NCBI GenBank assembly: GCA_016783355.1
Contig: JADHWR010000031.1
Span: forward strand, 1-14,413
DNA from: Candidatus Omnitrophota bacterium
Lineage (GTDB): Bacteria; Omnitrophota; Gorgyraeia; Gygaellales; JAHJCI01
Reading direction: 5' to 3'
Length of the DNA: 14,413 nt
Below the pieces are notes generated by a model. It did no database searches and was not told the DNA's origin. It saw only the letters and a list, made by a program, of their open reading frames with translations. This document shows, one piece after another, positions 4,233-11,955 of this stretch (its first letter is position 1; every line of letters starts with the position of its first letter). Made by a program: the position numbers and the translations under genes.

Positions 4233-5552
4233 CTATATATCTTTTAGAAGCCTGTTTGCCGGGGATCTTGCAATCGCATCTCTAAGCGTCTCAAGTGATT
4301 TTGACAATGTAGTTAATTCCCTAGTCTGCACAACGGGTATATTATCGAGACCCCTCTGCTCCAAGGCATCAATAACGTATTTTATGGTTAACGCATTAAT
4401 ATCGCGAGCAGGCTGGAAAGCTAACTCTTTATCTCCATCAGTTTTAGTCTCAGAAACAATTCCGCTTTCCACCAATTCATAAACAATCTGGCGCACAAGA
4501 CGAATAGGAATTTCTAAGTTATGTGAAATTTGAGTTGCCGTTAATGGTTTGGCCCCCTTAGAAAAGTTACCAATTAATAAATTAGTTGTTAGTAGTGAAA
4601 GCAGTCGCTTAAAAGAGTAGCTTACCCGTAAGCATTCCGGCTCAAATTCATACGTATCTACATTCTGATGAGCAAAGGAAATTTCTGCGCCGAAGAAAAC
4701 GATCAACCAGCTAAGTTGTAGCCATACCAAAAACAAAGGCAATGCGGCAAAGCTCCCATAAATAGCGTTGTATTTTGCTACCCCAACCTGGAAGGCGATA
4801 TACGCCCACTGGGCAATCTGATAAATTGTTCCGGCAATGATTCCCGCCCAAACTCCGGATTTAAAATTAACCTTAGTATTAGGCATAAAAATATAAATAA
4901 AAGTGAAAAGTACCCAGATTACACAGTAGGGTAATAATTTCAGGGTGAAGGATATGGCCGGGCTAAAGAATCCTATCAATGCTATCTTTTCACTTATCAG
5001 CGTAATCTGTGTAGCGAGGAATACGGTAATACTGCTAGACATGATCACAAGAATGGGACAAATCAGCATTATCGAGAGATAATCACTGAATTTTCTCACG
5101 ATCGTGCGTGGTTCCTTTATTCCCCAGATGTCATTAAATGACCGTTCGATGTTGCCCAATACCTTTATCACTGTCCAGAATAAAACGGCTACGCCAATAC
5201 CCGCGATCATGCCCCCCTTGGTGTTCTCCAGGAGCGTACGAGCAAAATTAACAATTTGCAAGATTACTTCTCCTTGGCCAGGGAATTTCCCTAGGAGTTG
5301 TTTTTCCAGGAGCGCCTCAAAGCCGAAGCCTTTAGCGATTCCGAAGGCCATAGCTGCCACAGGTACAATAGAAAGCAATGAATAAAAGGTAAGCGCCGAT
5401 GCCCTTAGTTGGCATTTATCTTCATCAAAACCACGCAGGGCCAAAAGAAAAATTCTCAATTGCTTGATGAAAAATGATTTCACGCGCGGAAGGTCCTTTG
5501 AGCGGATTCTCCAGATGTCTGTTTTGATAAATTGGATAATTTTTGCGATCAC
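4233..5552 (-). CDS. YihY/BrkB-family inner membrane protein with C-terminal winged-helix-like domain
   Basis: 439 residues. Residues ~35-300 form the BrkB/YihY membrane domain with six predicted helices (about 50-75, 112-135, 160-182, 203-224, 232-256 and 270-292). It has the early LRASALTFYSLLSIVP block, a GNIERSFNDIWG motif at ~133-144 and the signature YGSFAALPLFLVWLQLSW at 265-282. Residues ~337-368 (LTATQISHNLEIPIRLVRQIV...) read as a helix-turn-helix followed by a basic/acidic tail, making the protein longer than E. coli YihY (~290). The family's substrate is unknown; it was once misnamed RNase BN. The start is GTG at 5552 with AAGGA upstream; the next Met (residue 68) would cut the membrane domain. 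No clear terminator follows it before the csp promoter. Confidence 0.92.
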   Translation of the reverse strand: MIAKIIQFIKTDIWRIRSKDLPRVKSFFIKQLRIFLLALRGFDEDKCQLRASALTFYSLLSIVPVAAMAFGIAKGFGFEALLEKQLLGKFPGQGEVILQIVNFARTLLENTKGGMIAGIGVAVLFWTVIKVLGNIERSFNDIWGIKEPRTIVRKFSDYLSIMLICPILVIMSSSITVFLATQITLISEKIALIGFFSPAISFTLKLLPYCVIWVLFTFIYIFMPNTKVNFKSGVWAGIIAGTIYQIAQWAYIAFQVGVAKYNAIYGSFAALPLFLVWLQLSWLIVFFGAEISFAHQNVDTYEFEPECLRVSYSFKRLLSLLTTNLLIGNFSKGAKPLTATQISHNLEIPIRLVRQIVYELVESGIVSETKTDGDKELAFQPARDINALTIKYVIDALEQRGLDNIPVVQTRELTTLSKSLETLRDAIARSPANRLLKDI

Positions 5553-5665
5553 GGCGGTTTTTTCCTTATTTTAAGCTAGGTGCACTTTCTCGATTAACTT
5601 GGAAAGTGTCTCTTCTACGCATGCAGTATTTTAATCCTTATAGCCGTATATTTCAAGGAGAATTG

Positions 5666-5700
5666 TTGAAGTTTAGGGAAAGTCCCTGTTAATTCTTCAA
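5666..5700. repeat. REP-like hairpin between the MATE and YihY genes
   Basis: AGGGA (5675-5679), loop AAG and TCCCT (5683-5687) are nested inside TTGAAG (5666-5671) and CTTCAA (5695-5700). The core resembles the AGGGA...TCCCT palindromes at 3664-3692. No T-tract follows on the minus strand. Confidence 0.5.
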
Positions 5701-5707
5701 GTATTTT

Positions 5708-7087
5708 TTAAGTTTTTTTAAATATTGTTTTTCTTTTCCATCTACCCATCTCAAACCAGATGAGGATAAGTAGTGCATTCAGGGCCGAAGCCAAAGCTAT
5801 CGCCCACCAAACCCCGGTTACCCCCAACGGGGTAGCTTTAGAGAGGAATACTGCCGCAGGTACCTGAAATCCCCATAGAGTCAACAAGGTGATCGCCATC
5901 GGCACAACGGTATCTCCTGCTCCAGCTAAGGCGCGATTAAGAACAATGGCAATGGCAATAAATACATAGAAAGGCGTGGTAATTCTGAGAAATTGAACCC
6001 CCAGAGAGATTACTTTTTCGTTTTGATTAAATACACCCATGATCTGATAGGCAACGGAGAAGAAAACGATAGCAATAAGAACCATAATAATCATGTCGAA
6101 AATCGTAGCCACCCAGGCGCTCCTTTTCGCTCGCCCTGGTTGTCTGGAGCCTAAATTTTGACCGACCAGGGTGGCGGCAGAACCCCCGAGGGCAAAGGCA
6201 GGCATAAGTACAACCATGCGCAGCCTCATCCCCACCCCGTATGCAGCAACTGCCGCAGTGCCAAAGGTGGCAACAATCCCCATCAAGACTATGCTCATCA
6301 GGCTCCTAAAGAACATCTGTAGCGAACTGGGCAGACCGATATTAATAATTGCTTTAATATATTCTAATTTAACCTTACATCTATGAATATGAATATGGAC
6401 TAGAGAACGACCATTAGAAAGCATCCAGAGCACCAAAAAGGCAGAAATGGCTTGTGATATCACTGTTGCTACAGCAGCACCCGAGGTGTTCATGCGAGGC
6501 AGGCCTCCTAAGCCAAAGATAAATACAGGGTCTAAGATGATATTAATCAGGTTAGCCAGGATCATTAGCTTCATCGGCGTAACCGTATCCCCTGCACCTT
6601 GGAGTATAGCGTTTCCCAGAAAAAGCAGAAACATGGTTATCCCGCCCAGGAGAATAATCTTCAGATACCCCACCCCTGCTTCTAATACTTCTTGACCCGC
6701 ACCTAAGAGCAAGAATAGTCTCTTTGTGAATAGAAGTCCGACGACTACTACCACAGTGGCCATGATTATGGCTAGATAAATAGACTGGGTAGCTATAGCA
6801 TCCGCCTTCTCCTTATCTTTTGCCCCAACATATCTGGCAACTAGAGCCAGGGTGCCTGTTGAAATACCCGCGATTATCGTAAAAAGTACCATCATAATCG
6901 TTCCACTCATCGCTACGGCGGCAATAGCACAGACACCTAATCTCCCGACCCAGAACATATCAATCAGGCTCTGAGTAGTATGTAGGGCAGCGATTACCAT
7001 AAGCGGTCCTGCCAAAGAGATTATCTTATGCAAAATAGGGCCTTCGGTGAGATCCTTATTGTGGTTTGAAATTTGTCTGATCATCAT
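5708..7087 (-). CDS. MATE-family multidrug/sodium antiporter
   Basis: 459 residues, the normal MATE length, with 12 predicted membrane helices in two homologous halves. Landmarks are LAGPLMVIAALHTTQSLIDM near the start, GNAILQGAGDTVTP (~158-171) and the symmetric NRALAGAGDTVVP in the second half, LDPVFIFGLG, and GLPSSLQM opening the second bundle. MATE proteins export cationic drugs or metabolites across the inner membrane in exchange for Na+ or H+. The substrate cannot be inferred here. Two adjacent ATGs (7087 and 7084) are possible starts and no strong Shine-Dalgarno is seen. It lies 82 bp after the PKD gene with no visible terminator between, so the two may be co-transcribed. Confidence 0.95.
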   Translation of the reverse strand: MMIRQISNHNKDLTEGPILHKIISLAGPLMVIAALHTTQSLIDMFWVGRLGVCAIAAVAMSGTIMMVLFTIIAGISTGTLALVARYVGAKDKEKADAIATQSIYLAIIMATVVVVVGLLFTKRLFLLLGAGQEVLEAGVGYLKIILLGGITMFLLFLGNAILQGAGDTVTPMKLMILANLINIILDPVFIFGLGGLPRMNTSGAAVATVISQAISAFLVLWMLSNGRSLVHIHIHRCKVKLEYIKAIINIGLPSSLQMFFRSLMSIVLMGIVATFGTAAVAAYGVGMRLRMVVLMPAFALGGSAATLVGQNLGSRQPGRAKRSAWVATIFDMIIMVLIAIVFFSVAYQIMGVFNQNEKVISLGVQFLRITTPFYVFIAIAIVLNRALAGAGDTVVPMAITLLTLWGFQVPAAVFLSKATPLGVTGVWWAIALASALNALLILIWFEMGRWKRKTIFKKT

Positions 7088-7169
7088 GCGCTGATTTTTC
7101 TATTATCCGTATCGGAGAATCACCGAAAGCCCTATATTTTTGAGATGATTAGGATCATTAAAATCTTTC

Positions 7170-9647
7170 TTATTCACGAAACGCTGTCTGTGTGATCTTC
7201 ATGATCGCTGTTGGTTTTTCATTCGCCGTAGCCATAAACGAATCGATGGCGGTGCTACAAGCACCATCACGACCATCGTTAACTACTAATTTCACTTTGT
7301 AAGTTCCCGACCTTGAGTAGGCATGAGATACTTTCACCCCGCGCGCACTTGCTCCATCGCCAAAATCCCAAAAATAGTTCAGGTTATCACCATCGGGATC
7401 GTACGAAGCTGAACAATCAAAGGCTGTTTCTGTTCCTGCGCAACATACTAGATTGGGTCCCGCATTTGCGACCGGCGGTGTATTGATATTGATTCTGGTT
7501 GCGTCTGAGCCCACCGAACAAGGAGTTCCCCGGGCATCATCAGCGGATATCTTCACGGTATAATGTCCACCTTTTTCATAGGTATGGAAGATACTCGACC
7601 CTCCTTCGACAATAGTTCCATCTCCAAAATCCCACGTGTAGGTTAGGGTATCGCCATCAGGATCCCTTGAAGAAGAAGCGTCAAAATTAATACGCTCACC
7701 TATACAGCTAGCGTTTCCCTTGGTTAGAGTGACGATCGGCTTAGAATTGACTAAGATGTTGACGTGATCAGTGGCTGCGGAGCAGTTAGAGTTTTTACCG
7801 TCATCAATAATGAGCCTAGCCAGGTAAGTACCTCCCCGATTATACTTCGCTTCTACCTGGACACCTGTTTCTGTAATTCCATTACCAAAATCCCATTTAT
7901 AGGTCAGTTCATCACCGTCTTCATCATATGAGTAAGAGGCATCAAGCAAAACTGTGTTATCTGCGCAGGTAGTGATATTTTCACCGGCATCGGCAACAGG
8001 TGGCTTGTTTAATCTTATCTTAATTAGATCGACGTCACTGCTGCAGCTGGAGCCACAGCGATCATTTACGAACAGTTTAGCAGTATAGACTCCTCCCTTT
8101 TGATATATATGAGTGGTTTTTTTAGACGGTGAGGTGGTTCCGTCTCCAAAATCCCATTGGTAAGTTAACTGATCATAATCACGATCCTGGGATGCAGACC
8201 CATCAAATTCAACTTTATATTCCTCACCAGATGCAAAACACAGATCAATATCGTTTCCTGCATTTGCAATGGGAGATGTATTGACATTGATCATTTTTGT
8301 CACGGCATCTTTACTACAGGAAGATCCAGCATTATCATCTACGATCAAGGTTACTTTATAGGTACCTGCCTTTTTAAACACATTAATTACCTGGCTACCC
8401 TGTGCAGATGTACAATCACCAAAATCCCATGTGTAGGTAAGCTGATCGGATGTATTATCCTTAGTAGTGCGAGCATCAAAAATAACGTCTTCGCCAACAC
8501 AGGCAACGCTAGGAGCACCAAATGAAGCTACTGGCGGTGTATTGACTTTTATTAACTGTGAGATGACTGCTGTGTCGCAGATTAATCCAGAATCATCACG
8601 GACAGTTAGTGTTACGTTATACTCTCCACCCTTTTCATACTCGTGAGTAACGACAGGCTGATCGCTGGTATTACCATCTCCAAAATCCCAAAGAAAAGAA
8701 AGTTTCTGGTTATCAGGATCGTGAGAACCTGTAGCATCAAACCTGACTTTTTTACACCAGATGTCTCGCGTCAGTTCTTGAGTCTGTTTTTGTTCCTGAA
8801 CAACAACTTGGTTTTTTAACTGCCTAAAATAAATAGGTAGTAGGTTACCGTTCTCATCTTTAATACGCAAGCCAGCATGTGCCTGCCTTTGTTCTGCCTT
8901 TGTGATCGTATACCTAAGCTGCCTTGAGGTTCCGCTCCTCAAGGGTACTATCGTTTGCCTCCATTCTCCGCTCTCTGAATCGTTAATAAAGTATCGCCTG
9001 TTGAATACAGGGTCGAACAGTTGACTTGTACCACCATCAATATCTATATCGTAATTTTCAACAATTAGTTTTTGTGTGTCAGCAGTAATCTTCGGATAGA
9101 AATACATCCGTTCACCTTTATCCGACAGAAGACGAAAGGTGATGTTGGTGCTAAATGCCTCTGAGCTATCTGGCGAAATTTTCACCTTGAATAGATTGGC
9201 GTCGTCTCCCTGGATCGCTTTTACTTCTAATCTAAACCTGTAAAAATTGTCTACCTTTTCTCCCTGCTCTTTTGAATATGGACCGAATTGAAAATACTCA
9301 CGGTCGTATCCCTCTTCCCCAAACTGCTCCTTATCTAAGAGTTTGTTACCATATACCGCAAATTCAGTTAAAGTATCCCAGGGGTTAGCAGTATTTTCCC
9401 TCCAATCTTTCCTGCCCCCTGTATTCGGGTCATACACAGCGATAACCACATTTCTGGTTTCTTCTTCTGACAGATCAACAAACAATACCAATTCGTGATC
9501 TTCCGCACCGTATTCTTGGCTGCCCTCAGGACCAAAAACATAAAAATATTCAACCCGGGAGCTGTCCTGGGGTACGTTGTAGGCAAATGCAATCGCAGGC
9601 GCGGAAATCACAGCCAAAATTACCATAATCGATAAAATCTTTTTCAT
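7170..9647 (-). CDS. Secreted six-PKD-repeat protein with a novel N-terminal domain
   Basis: 825 residues. Residues 1-22 are a Sec signal peptide (MKKILSIM..., cleavage after AFA), so it is exported. Residues ~24-290 are a domain I cannot assign; it opens with YFYVFGPEGSQEYGAED and contains DPNTGG, and is probably beta-rich. Residues ~295-815 hold six PKD repeats, with the WDFGD/N-G motif Trp at 320, 407, 498, 585, 672 and 760 (period 87-91). Each repeat also carries a Cys near its start and one near its end (for example WCKK...LICD, VACVG...SSCS, VCCAG...GACS), suggesting a disulphide in every domain. PKD domains are Ig-like spacers and adhesion modules. The protein ends soon after the sixth repeat with no anchor or sorting signal. 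GGAGGTGA 6 nt before ATG 9647 fixes the start. Confidence 0.93.
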   Translation of the reverse strand: MKKILSIMVILAVISAPAIAFAYNVPQDSSRVEYFYVFGPEGSQEYGAEDHELVLFVDLSEEETRNVVIAVYDPNTGGRKDWRENTANPWDTLTEFAVYGNKLLDKEQFGEEGYDREYFQFGPYSKEQGEKVDNFYRFRLEVKAIQGDDANLFKVKISPDSSEAFSTNITFRLLSDKGERMYFYPKITADTQKLIVENYDIDIDGGTSQLFDPVFNRRYFINDSESGEWRQTIVPLRSGTSRQLRYTITKAEQRQAHAGLRIKDENGNLLPIYFRQLKNQVVVQEQKQTQELTRDIWCKKVRFDATGSHDPDNQKLSFLWDFGDGNTSDQPVVTHEYEKGGEYNVTLTVRDDSGLICDTAVISQLIKVNTPPVASFGAPSVACVGEDVIFDARTTKDNTSDQLTYTWDFGDCTSAQGSQVINVFKKAGTYKVTLIVDDNAGSSCSKDAVTKMINVNTSPIANAGNDIDLCFASGEEYKVEFDGSASQDRDYDQLTYQWDFGDGTTSPSKKTTHIYQKGGVYTAKLFVNDRCGSSCSSDVDLIKIRLNKPPVADAGENITTCADNTVLLDASYSYDEDGDELTYKWDFGNGITETGVQVEAKYNRGGTYLARLIIDDGKNSNCSAATDHVNILVNSKPIVTLTKGNASCIGERINFDASSSRDPDGDTLTYTWDFGDGTIVEGGSSIFHTYEKGGHYTVKISADDARGTPCSVGSDATRININTPPVANAGPNLVCCAGTETAFDCSASYDPDGDNLNYFWDFGDGASARGVKVSHAYSRSGTYKVKLVVNDGRDGACSTAIDSFMATANEKPTAIMKITQTAFRE

Positions 9648-9672
9648 GGCTATTCACCTCCATTAATAATAT

Positions 9673-9710
9673 AAGGCAACTCCCTATTCTACGAACTAGA
9701 AAGTCGCCTT
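9673..9710 (-). promoter_or_regulatory. Leader hairpin of the PKD gene
   Basis: In the minus-strand transcript, AAGGCGACT and AGTTGCCTT pair over 9 positions with one G-U wobble around a 20-nt loop, ending about 25 nt before the ATG. On the + strand the wobble would be an A-C mismatch, so it fits the mRNA strand. Confidence 0.5.
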
Positions 9711-9789
9711 TTATAAATTAAACTATTTAAACTTAAACCCCATCTTACCACTCTTTTGTTTATAAGCATTTACAAAGTCTTTATAAACT

Positions 9790-9818
9790 ATTTTACCACA
9801 AGAAAACTAGTTGTGCAA
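9790..9818 (-). promoter_or_regulatory. Candidate promoter of the PKD gene
   Basis: On the minus strand, TTGCAC (9818-9813), a 17-bp spacer and an extended -10 TGG-TAAAAT (-10 at 9795-9790). The predicted start near 9783 gives a leader of about 135 nt. The 321-bp gap 9648-9968 holds this promoter, the leader hairpin and REP-like repeats, and no gene. Confidence 0.6.
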
Positions 9819-9868
9819 TAGTATTTTGTGTACAGCGTTTAGGAGCGGTGTAAGCTAAAACAGTTCTA

Positions 9869-9960
9869 ATTGAAGCTAGGGACATTCTGCTACGCCCTTC
9901 TATATATAGCCGATGGTAGGGCTTCGTAGAGATAAAGTCCTTATCTAAATTAGGGGCAGT
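9869..9960. repeat. REP-like block, includes copy 2 of the GCCCTTCT-TAGGGCTTCG palindrome
   Basis: It opens with the exact 14-mer ATTGAAGCTAGGGA also found at 3655-3668. It then has CTAC-GCCCT (9890-9898) paired with AGGGC-ttc-GTAG (9918-9929) across a 19-nt loop, as in the copy at 996-1024. A small AGATAA/TTATCT hairpin (minus strand) follows, and the block ends in TTAGGGGCAGTCC. It lies just past the Smr stop codon but lacks a terminator T-tract. Confidence 0.55.
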
Positions 9961-9968
9961 CCGTTTAA

Positions 9969-10280
9969 TTACTTAAGCGGTTTTTGAGGATGGGATGGTG
10001 TTTGCGGTCTTATTGCCACGATTGTTGCTCCCCAGCTTCCCTGCCCTTGTTCTGCTAACTGAAAAGAAATCACCTCAGGCATCTGGCGGAGGATAGAATG
10101 GACTGTGCGCTGCAAAATCCCGATGCCTTTGCCGTGAATGATACGCACCCTAAAGATTCCTTGTTTACGGCAGGCAGCAAGATATTCAGGCACCAGTTTT
10201 TTTAGTTCGCCGGGTTGGAAGGTATGCAAATCCAGTGTGCCATCAATGGGAAGTTTGATAGGGTTAGGTTCGTTCATCAT
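9969..10280 (-). CDS. Stand-alone Smr-domain protein
   Basis: 103 residues, essentially one Smr domain. The DLHG-type motif is DLHT (17-20), the second signature HGKGIG is at 49-54, and the terminal strand is GQGSWGATIVAI (79-90). Smr domains (named after the C-terminus of MutS2) bind and nick DNA or RNA; in MutS2/RqcU-type proteins they act on stalled ribosome mRNAs. A free-standing copy is common, and its target cannot be told from sequence. Both DLHT and HGKG are intact, so nuclease activity is plausible. ATG 10280 and 10277 are adjacent with no clear Shine-Dalgarno. It is 101 bp downstream of the IMPase gene, and the gap is filled by a palindromic element. Confidence 0.9.
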   Translation of the reverse strand: MMNEPNPIKLPIDGTLDLHTFQPGELKKLVPEYLAACRKQGIFRVRIIHGKGIGILQRTVHSILRQMPEVISFQLAEQGQGSWGATIVAIRPQTPSHPQKPLK

Positions 10281-10292
10281 CGCTAATAATTT

Positions 10293-10371
10293 AGGGACAC
10301 CCTTATATTCAGCGTAAAGGGTGTCCCCTGATTGGCTGAAAGCCTGCCTGTCGGCAGACAGGGGTGTCCCT
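10293..10371. repeat. Palindromic element between the IMPase and Smr genes (GGGACACCC arms)
   Basis: GGGACACCCTT (10294-10304) pairs perfectly over 11 bp with AAGGGTGTCCC (10317-10327). It can alternatively pair with a second right arm, GGGTGTCCC (10362-10370). Between the two right arms sits the CCTGTC/GACAGG hairpin with a GGCA loop (10347-10362). The arm order (left arm, right arm, middle hairpin, right arm) is the same as in the elements at 2354-2449 and 13029-13110. Confidence 0.65.
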
Positions 10372-10381
10372 TTTACTTTGG

Positions 10382-11164
10382 TTATTTGGTTTCATTGAGG
10401 ATTGTTAGCATCTGCTTATGGATTCTACCGTTAGAGGCGACAATGAAGGATTTATTTGTGATCGTCACTTTTTCTCCGCTCTTTCCGGTGACTTTTCCGC
10501 CTGCTTCTTCAATCAGTAATTTTCCGGCAGCAAAATCCCAGGGGCTTAATTCAAATTCCCAAAAACCGGAGGCACGTCCGCAGGCAATATAACACAGGTC
10601 CAGCGCTGCTGCCCCCAGTCGACGTAAGCCTACAATGCGCTGGTGAAAAAACCTCTTTATTGTTTGTAGGGTTTCAATCATCTCCTCTCCCCTGCTATAA
10701 TAAAACCCCGTGATCAGTAGGGATTTATCAAGCGTATCCGCCCTGCTCACGCGGATGCGTTTTCCATTTAGGAATGCGCCTTGATTTTTTTGCGCGCAGA
10801 AAAGCTCATTATGTATTACATCATAAATCACCCCTAGATTCATTTCATGATTATGCATAAGGGCAATAGATGCGCAGAAGATGGGCATGCCGCAGGCAAA
10901 ATTGTTGGTTCCGTCAAGCGGGTCGATGATCCAGGTATATTCGGAATCGGTCTTATCGTAGCTTTGTTCTTCGGCAAGGAAATTGTGCCCGGGGAAGTGC
11001 TCTTTTATTACGCAGAGGATTGCTTGCTCTGCTTTAATATCCGCAATGGTGAGCAAATCAAAAGGCGATGATTTTGTCTCTACCTTAAAATCACCCTGAA
11101 AATATTCTTTGTGAATTTTACCTGCTTCTTTTGCTGCCGCTATGGCAACATCAATATAATTCAT
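10382..11164 (-). CDS. Inositol monophosphatase family protein (SuhB/CysQ-like)
   Basis: 260 residues from ATG 11164. It carries the metal-binding acids of the family: AEEQ (64-67, the GEE-type motif), IIDPLDGTNNF (79-89) and SPWDFAAG (207-214), with RRLGAAALDLCYIACGR (~181-197) in the substrate pocket. It is a Mg2+-dependent, Li+-sensitive phosphatase fold hydrolysing inositol-1-phosphate or related sugar or nucleotide monophosphates. The exact substrate is not decidable; length fits SuhB. A TTG at 11188 would add eight lysine-rich residues that are unlike the family, so the ATG is preferred, although neither has a good Shine-Dalgarno. It is the first gene of a possible pair with the Smr gene. 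Confidence 0.93.
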   Translation of the reverse strand: MNYIDVAIAAAKEAGKIHKEYFQGDFKVETKSSPFDLLTIADIKAEQAILCVIKEHFPGHNFLAEEQSYDKTDSEYTWIIDPLDGTNNFACGMPIFCASIALMHNHEMNLGVIYDVIHNELFCAQKNQGAFLNGKRIRVSRADTLDKSLLITGFYYSRGEEMIETLQTIKRFFHQRIVGLRRLGAAALDLCYIACGRASGFWEFELSPWDFAAGKLLIEEAGGKVTGKSGEKVTITNKSFIVASNGRIHKQMLTILNETK

Positions 11165-11204
11165 CTCTTTTTTTTTGTGAAAATTCAATCTATATCAAGA
11201 TGCA

Positions 11205-11210
11205 ATTATA
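11205..11210 (-). promoter_or_regulatory. Candidate -10 of the IMPase gene
   Basis: A perfect TATAAT on the minus strand (11210-11205) lies about 40 nt upstream of ATG 11164, with only weak -35 options (AGTTAA at 17 bp or TTAAAA at 15 bp). Confidence 0.35.
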
Positions 11211-11273
11211 ATGGAAGGAATTTATTTTTAACTTATTGTGGGATAGAGTGATACAGAGAACCGTCCCCGTAAA

Positions 11274-11804
11274 TTATTTTACGTATGCCTTGATAATTTT
11301 CTGCTCGGTAAGGGGACGATCTTGTGTACCAGTAGCAGTGTTTTCTATTTTCTGGACTACCTCATAACCTGAGATAACCTCACCAAAGATTGTATGACGC
11401 AGATTAAGCCAAGGGGTAGCAATCGTAGTAATGAAAAATTGGCTTCCGTTTGAATTAGGCCCGGCATTGGCCATAGCAAGTAGGCCAGATTTATTGAATT
11501 CAACATCAGGGCTCACTTCGTCTTGGAAGGGCTTTCCCCAGATTGAATTTCCTCCCCTCCCTGTTCCGGTTGGGTCTCCGCCTTGAATCATAAAATTCTT
11601 TATTACCCGATGAAAGATTGTGCCATTGTAATATCCCTGCTCGATCAGCCCGATAAAATTTTCACAAGCCTTAGGAGCTGCCTCAGGCATGAGTTTTATC
11701 TCTATTGTCCCTTGATTTGTTTCCAAGACGACAATTTTATCTTCCTGGGTATACCCAGTACCGGCAAGGAATGCAATTAATACCACAATTAGAGCCTTTT
11801 TCAT
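11274..11804 (-). CDS. Exported cyclophilin-type peptidyl-prolyl isomerase
   Basis: 176 residues. Residues 1-~19 are a Sec signal peptide (MKKALIVVLIAFLAGTGYT), so it acts in the periplasm or outside the cell, assisting protein folding by cis-trans isomerisation of X-Pro bonds. The cyclophilin core is complete: FHRVI (catalytic Arg66), FMIQGGD (71-77), AMANAGPNSNGSQFFIT (110-126), then Trp132 and His137 in the WLNLRHTIFGEV block. ATG 11804 is preferred; a GTG immediately before it is also possible. No Shine-Dalgarno is present, and the predicted promoter leaves almost no leader. The short loops match bacterial PpiA/PpiB rather than larger eukaryotic forms. Confidence 0.95.
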   Translation of the reverse strand: MKKALIVVLIAFLAGTGYTQEDKIVVLETNQGTIEIKLMPEAAPKACENFIGLIEQGYYNGTIFHRVIKNFMIQGGDPTGTGRGGNSIWGKPFQDEVSPDVEFNKSGLLAMANAGPNSNGSQFFITTIATPWLNLRHTIFGEVISGYEVVQKIENTATGTQDRPLTEQKIIKAYVK

Positions 11805-11813
11805 CACAGATTG

Positions 11814-11841
11814 ATTATAGCTTTTAATACAAGAATTACAA
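11814..11841 (-). promoter_or_regulatory. Cyclophilin promoter placed for a leaderless mRNA
   Basis: On the minus strand, TTGTAA (11841-11836), a 16-bp spacer and a perfect TATAAT (11819-11814). The -10 ends only 9 nt before the ATG, so transcription would start at or within about 3 nt of the start codon, consistent with the missing Shine-Dalgarno. Confidence 0.55.
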
Positions 11842-11955
11842 GTTGAATTTTGGCTAAGACTTCAAAGATGTAAGAATGCTAATCAGTTCAATGTAAAATC
11901 TCATAAGGATTTTTGGGAAAATATAGCATCAAGCAGTTGCAACAGGCTTAATCTG

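Noticed and set aside
7360..8690. CRISPR-like array from the recurring CCAAAATCCCA every ~261-273 bp
   Set aside because: The recurrence encodes the WDFG motif of PKD repeats in one long frame; spacing and length do not fit CRISPR.
10332..10592. 86-codon + strand frame containing SLPVGRQG
   Set aside because: The peptide comes from the CCTGCCTGTCGGCAG palindrome; the rest is antisense to the IMPase gene.
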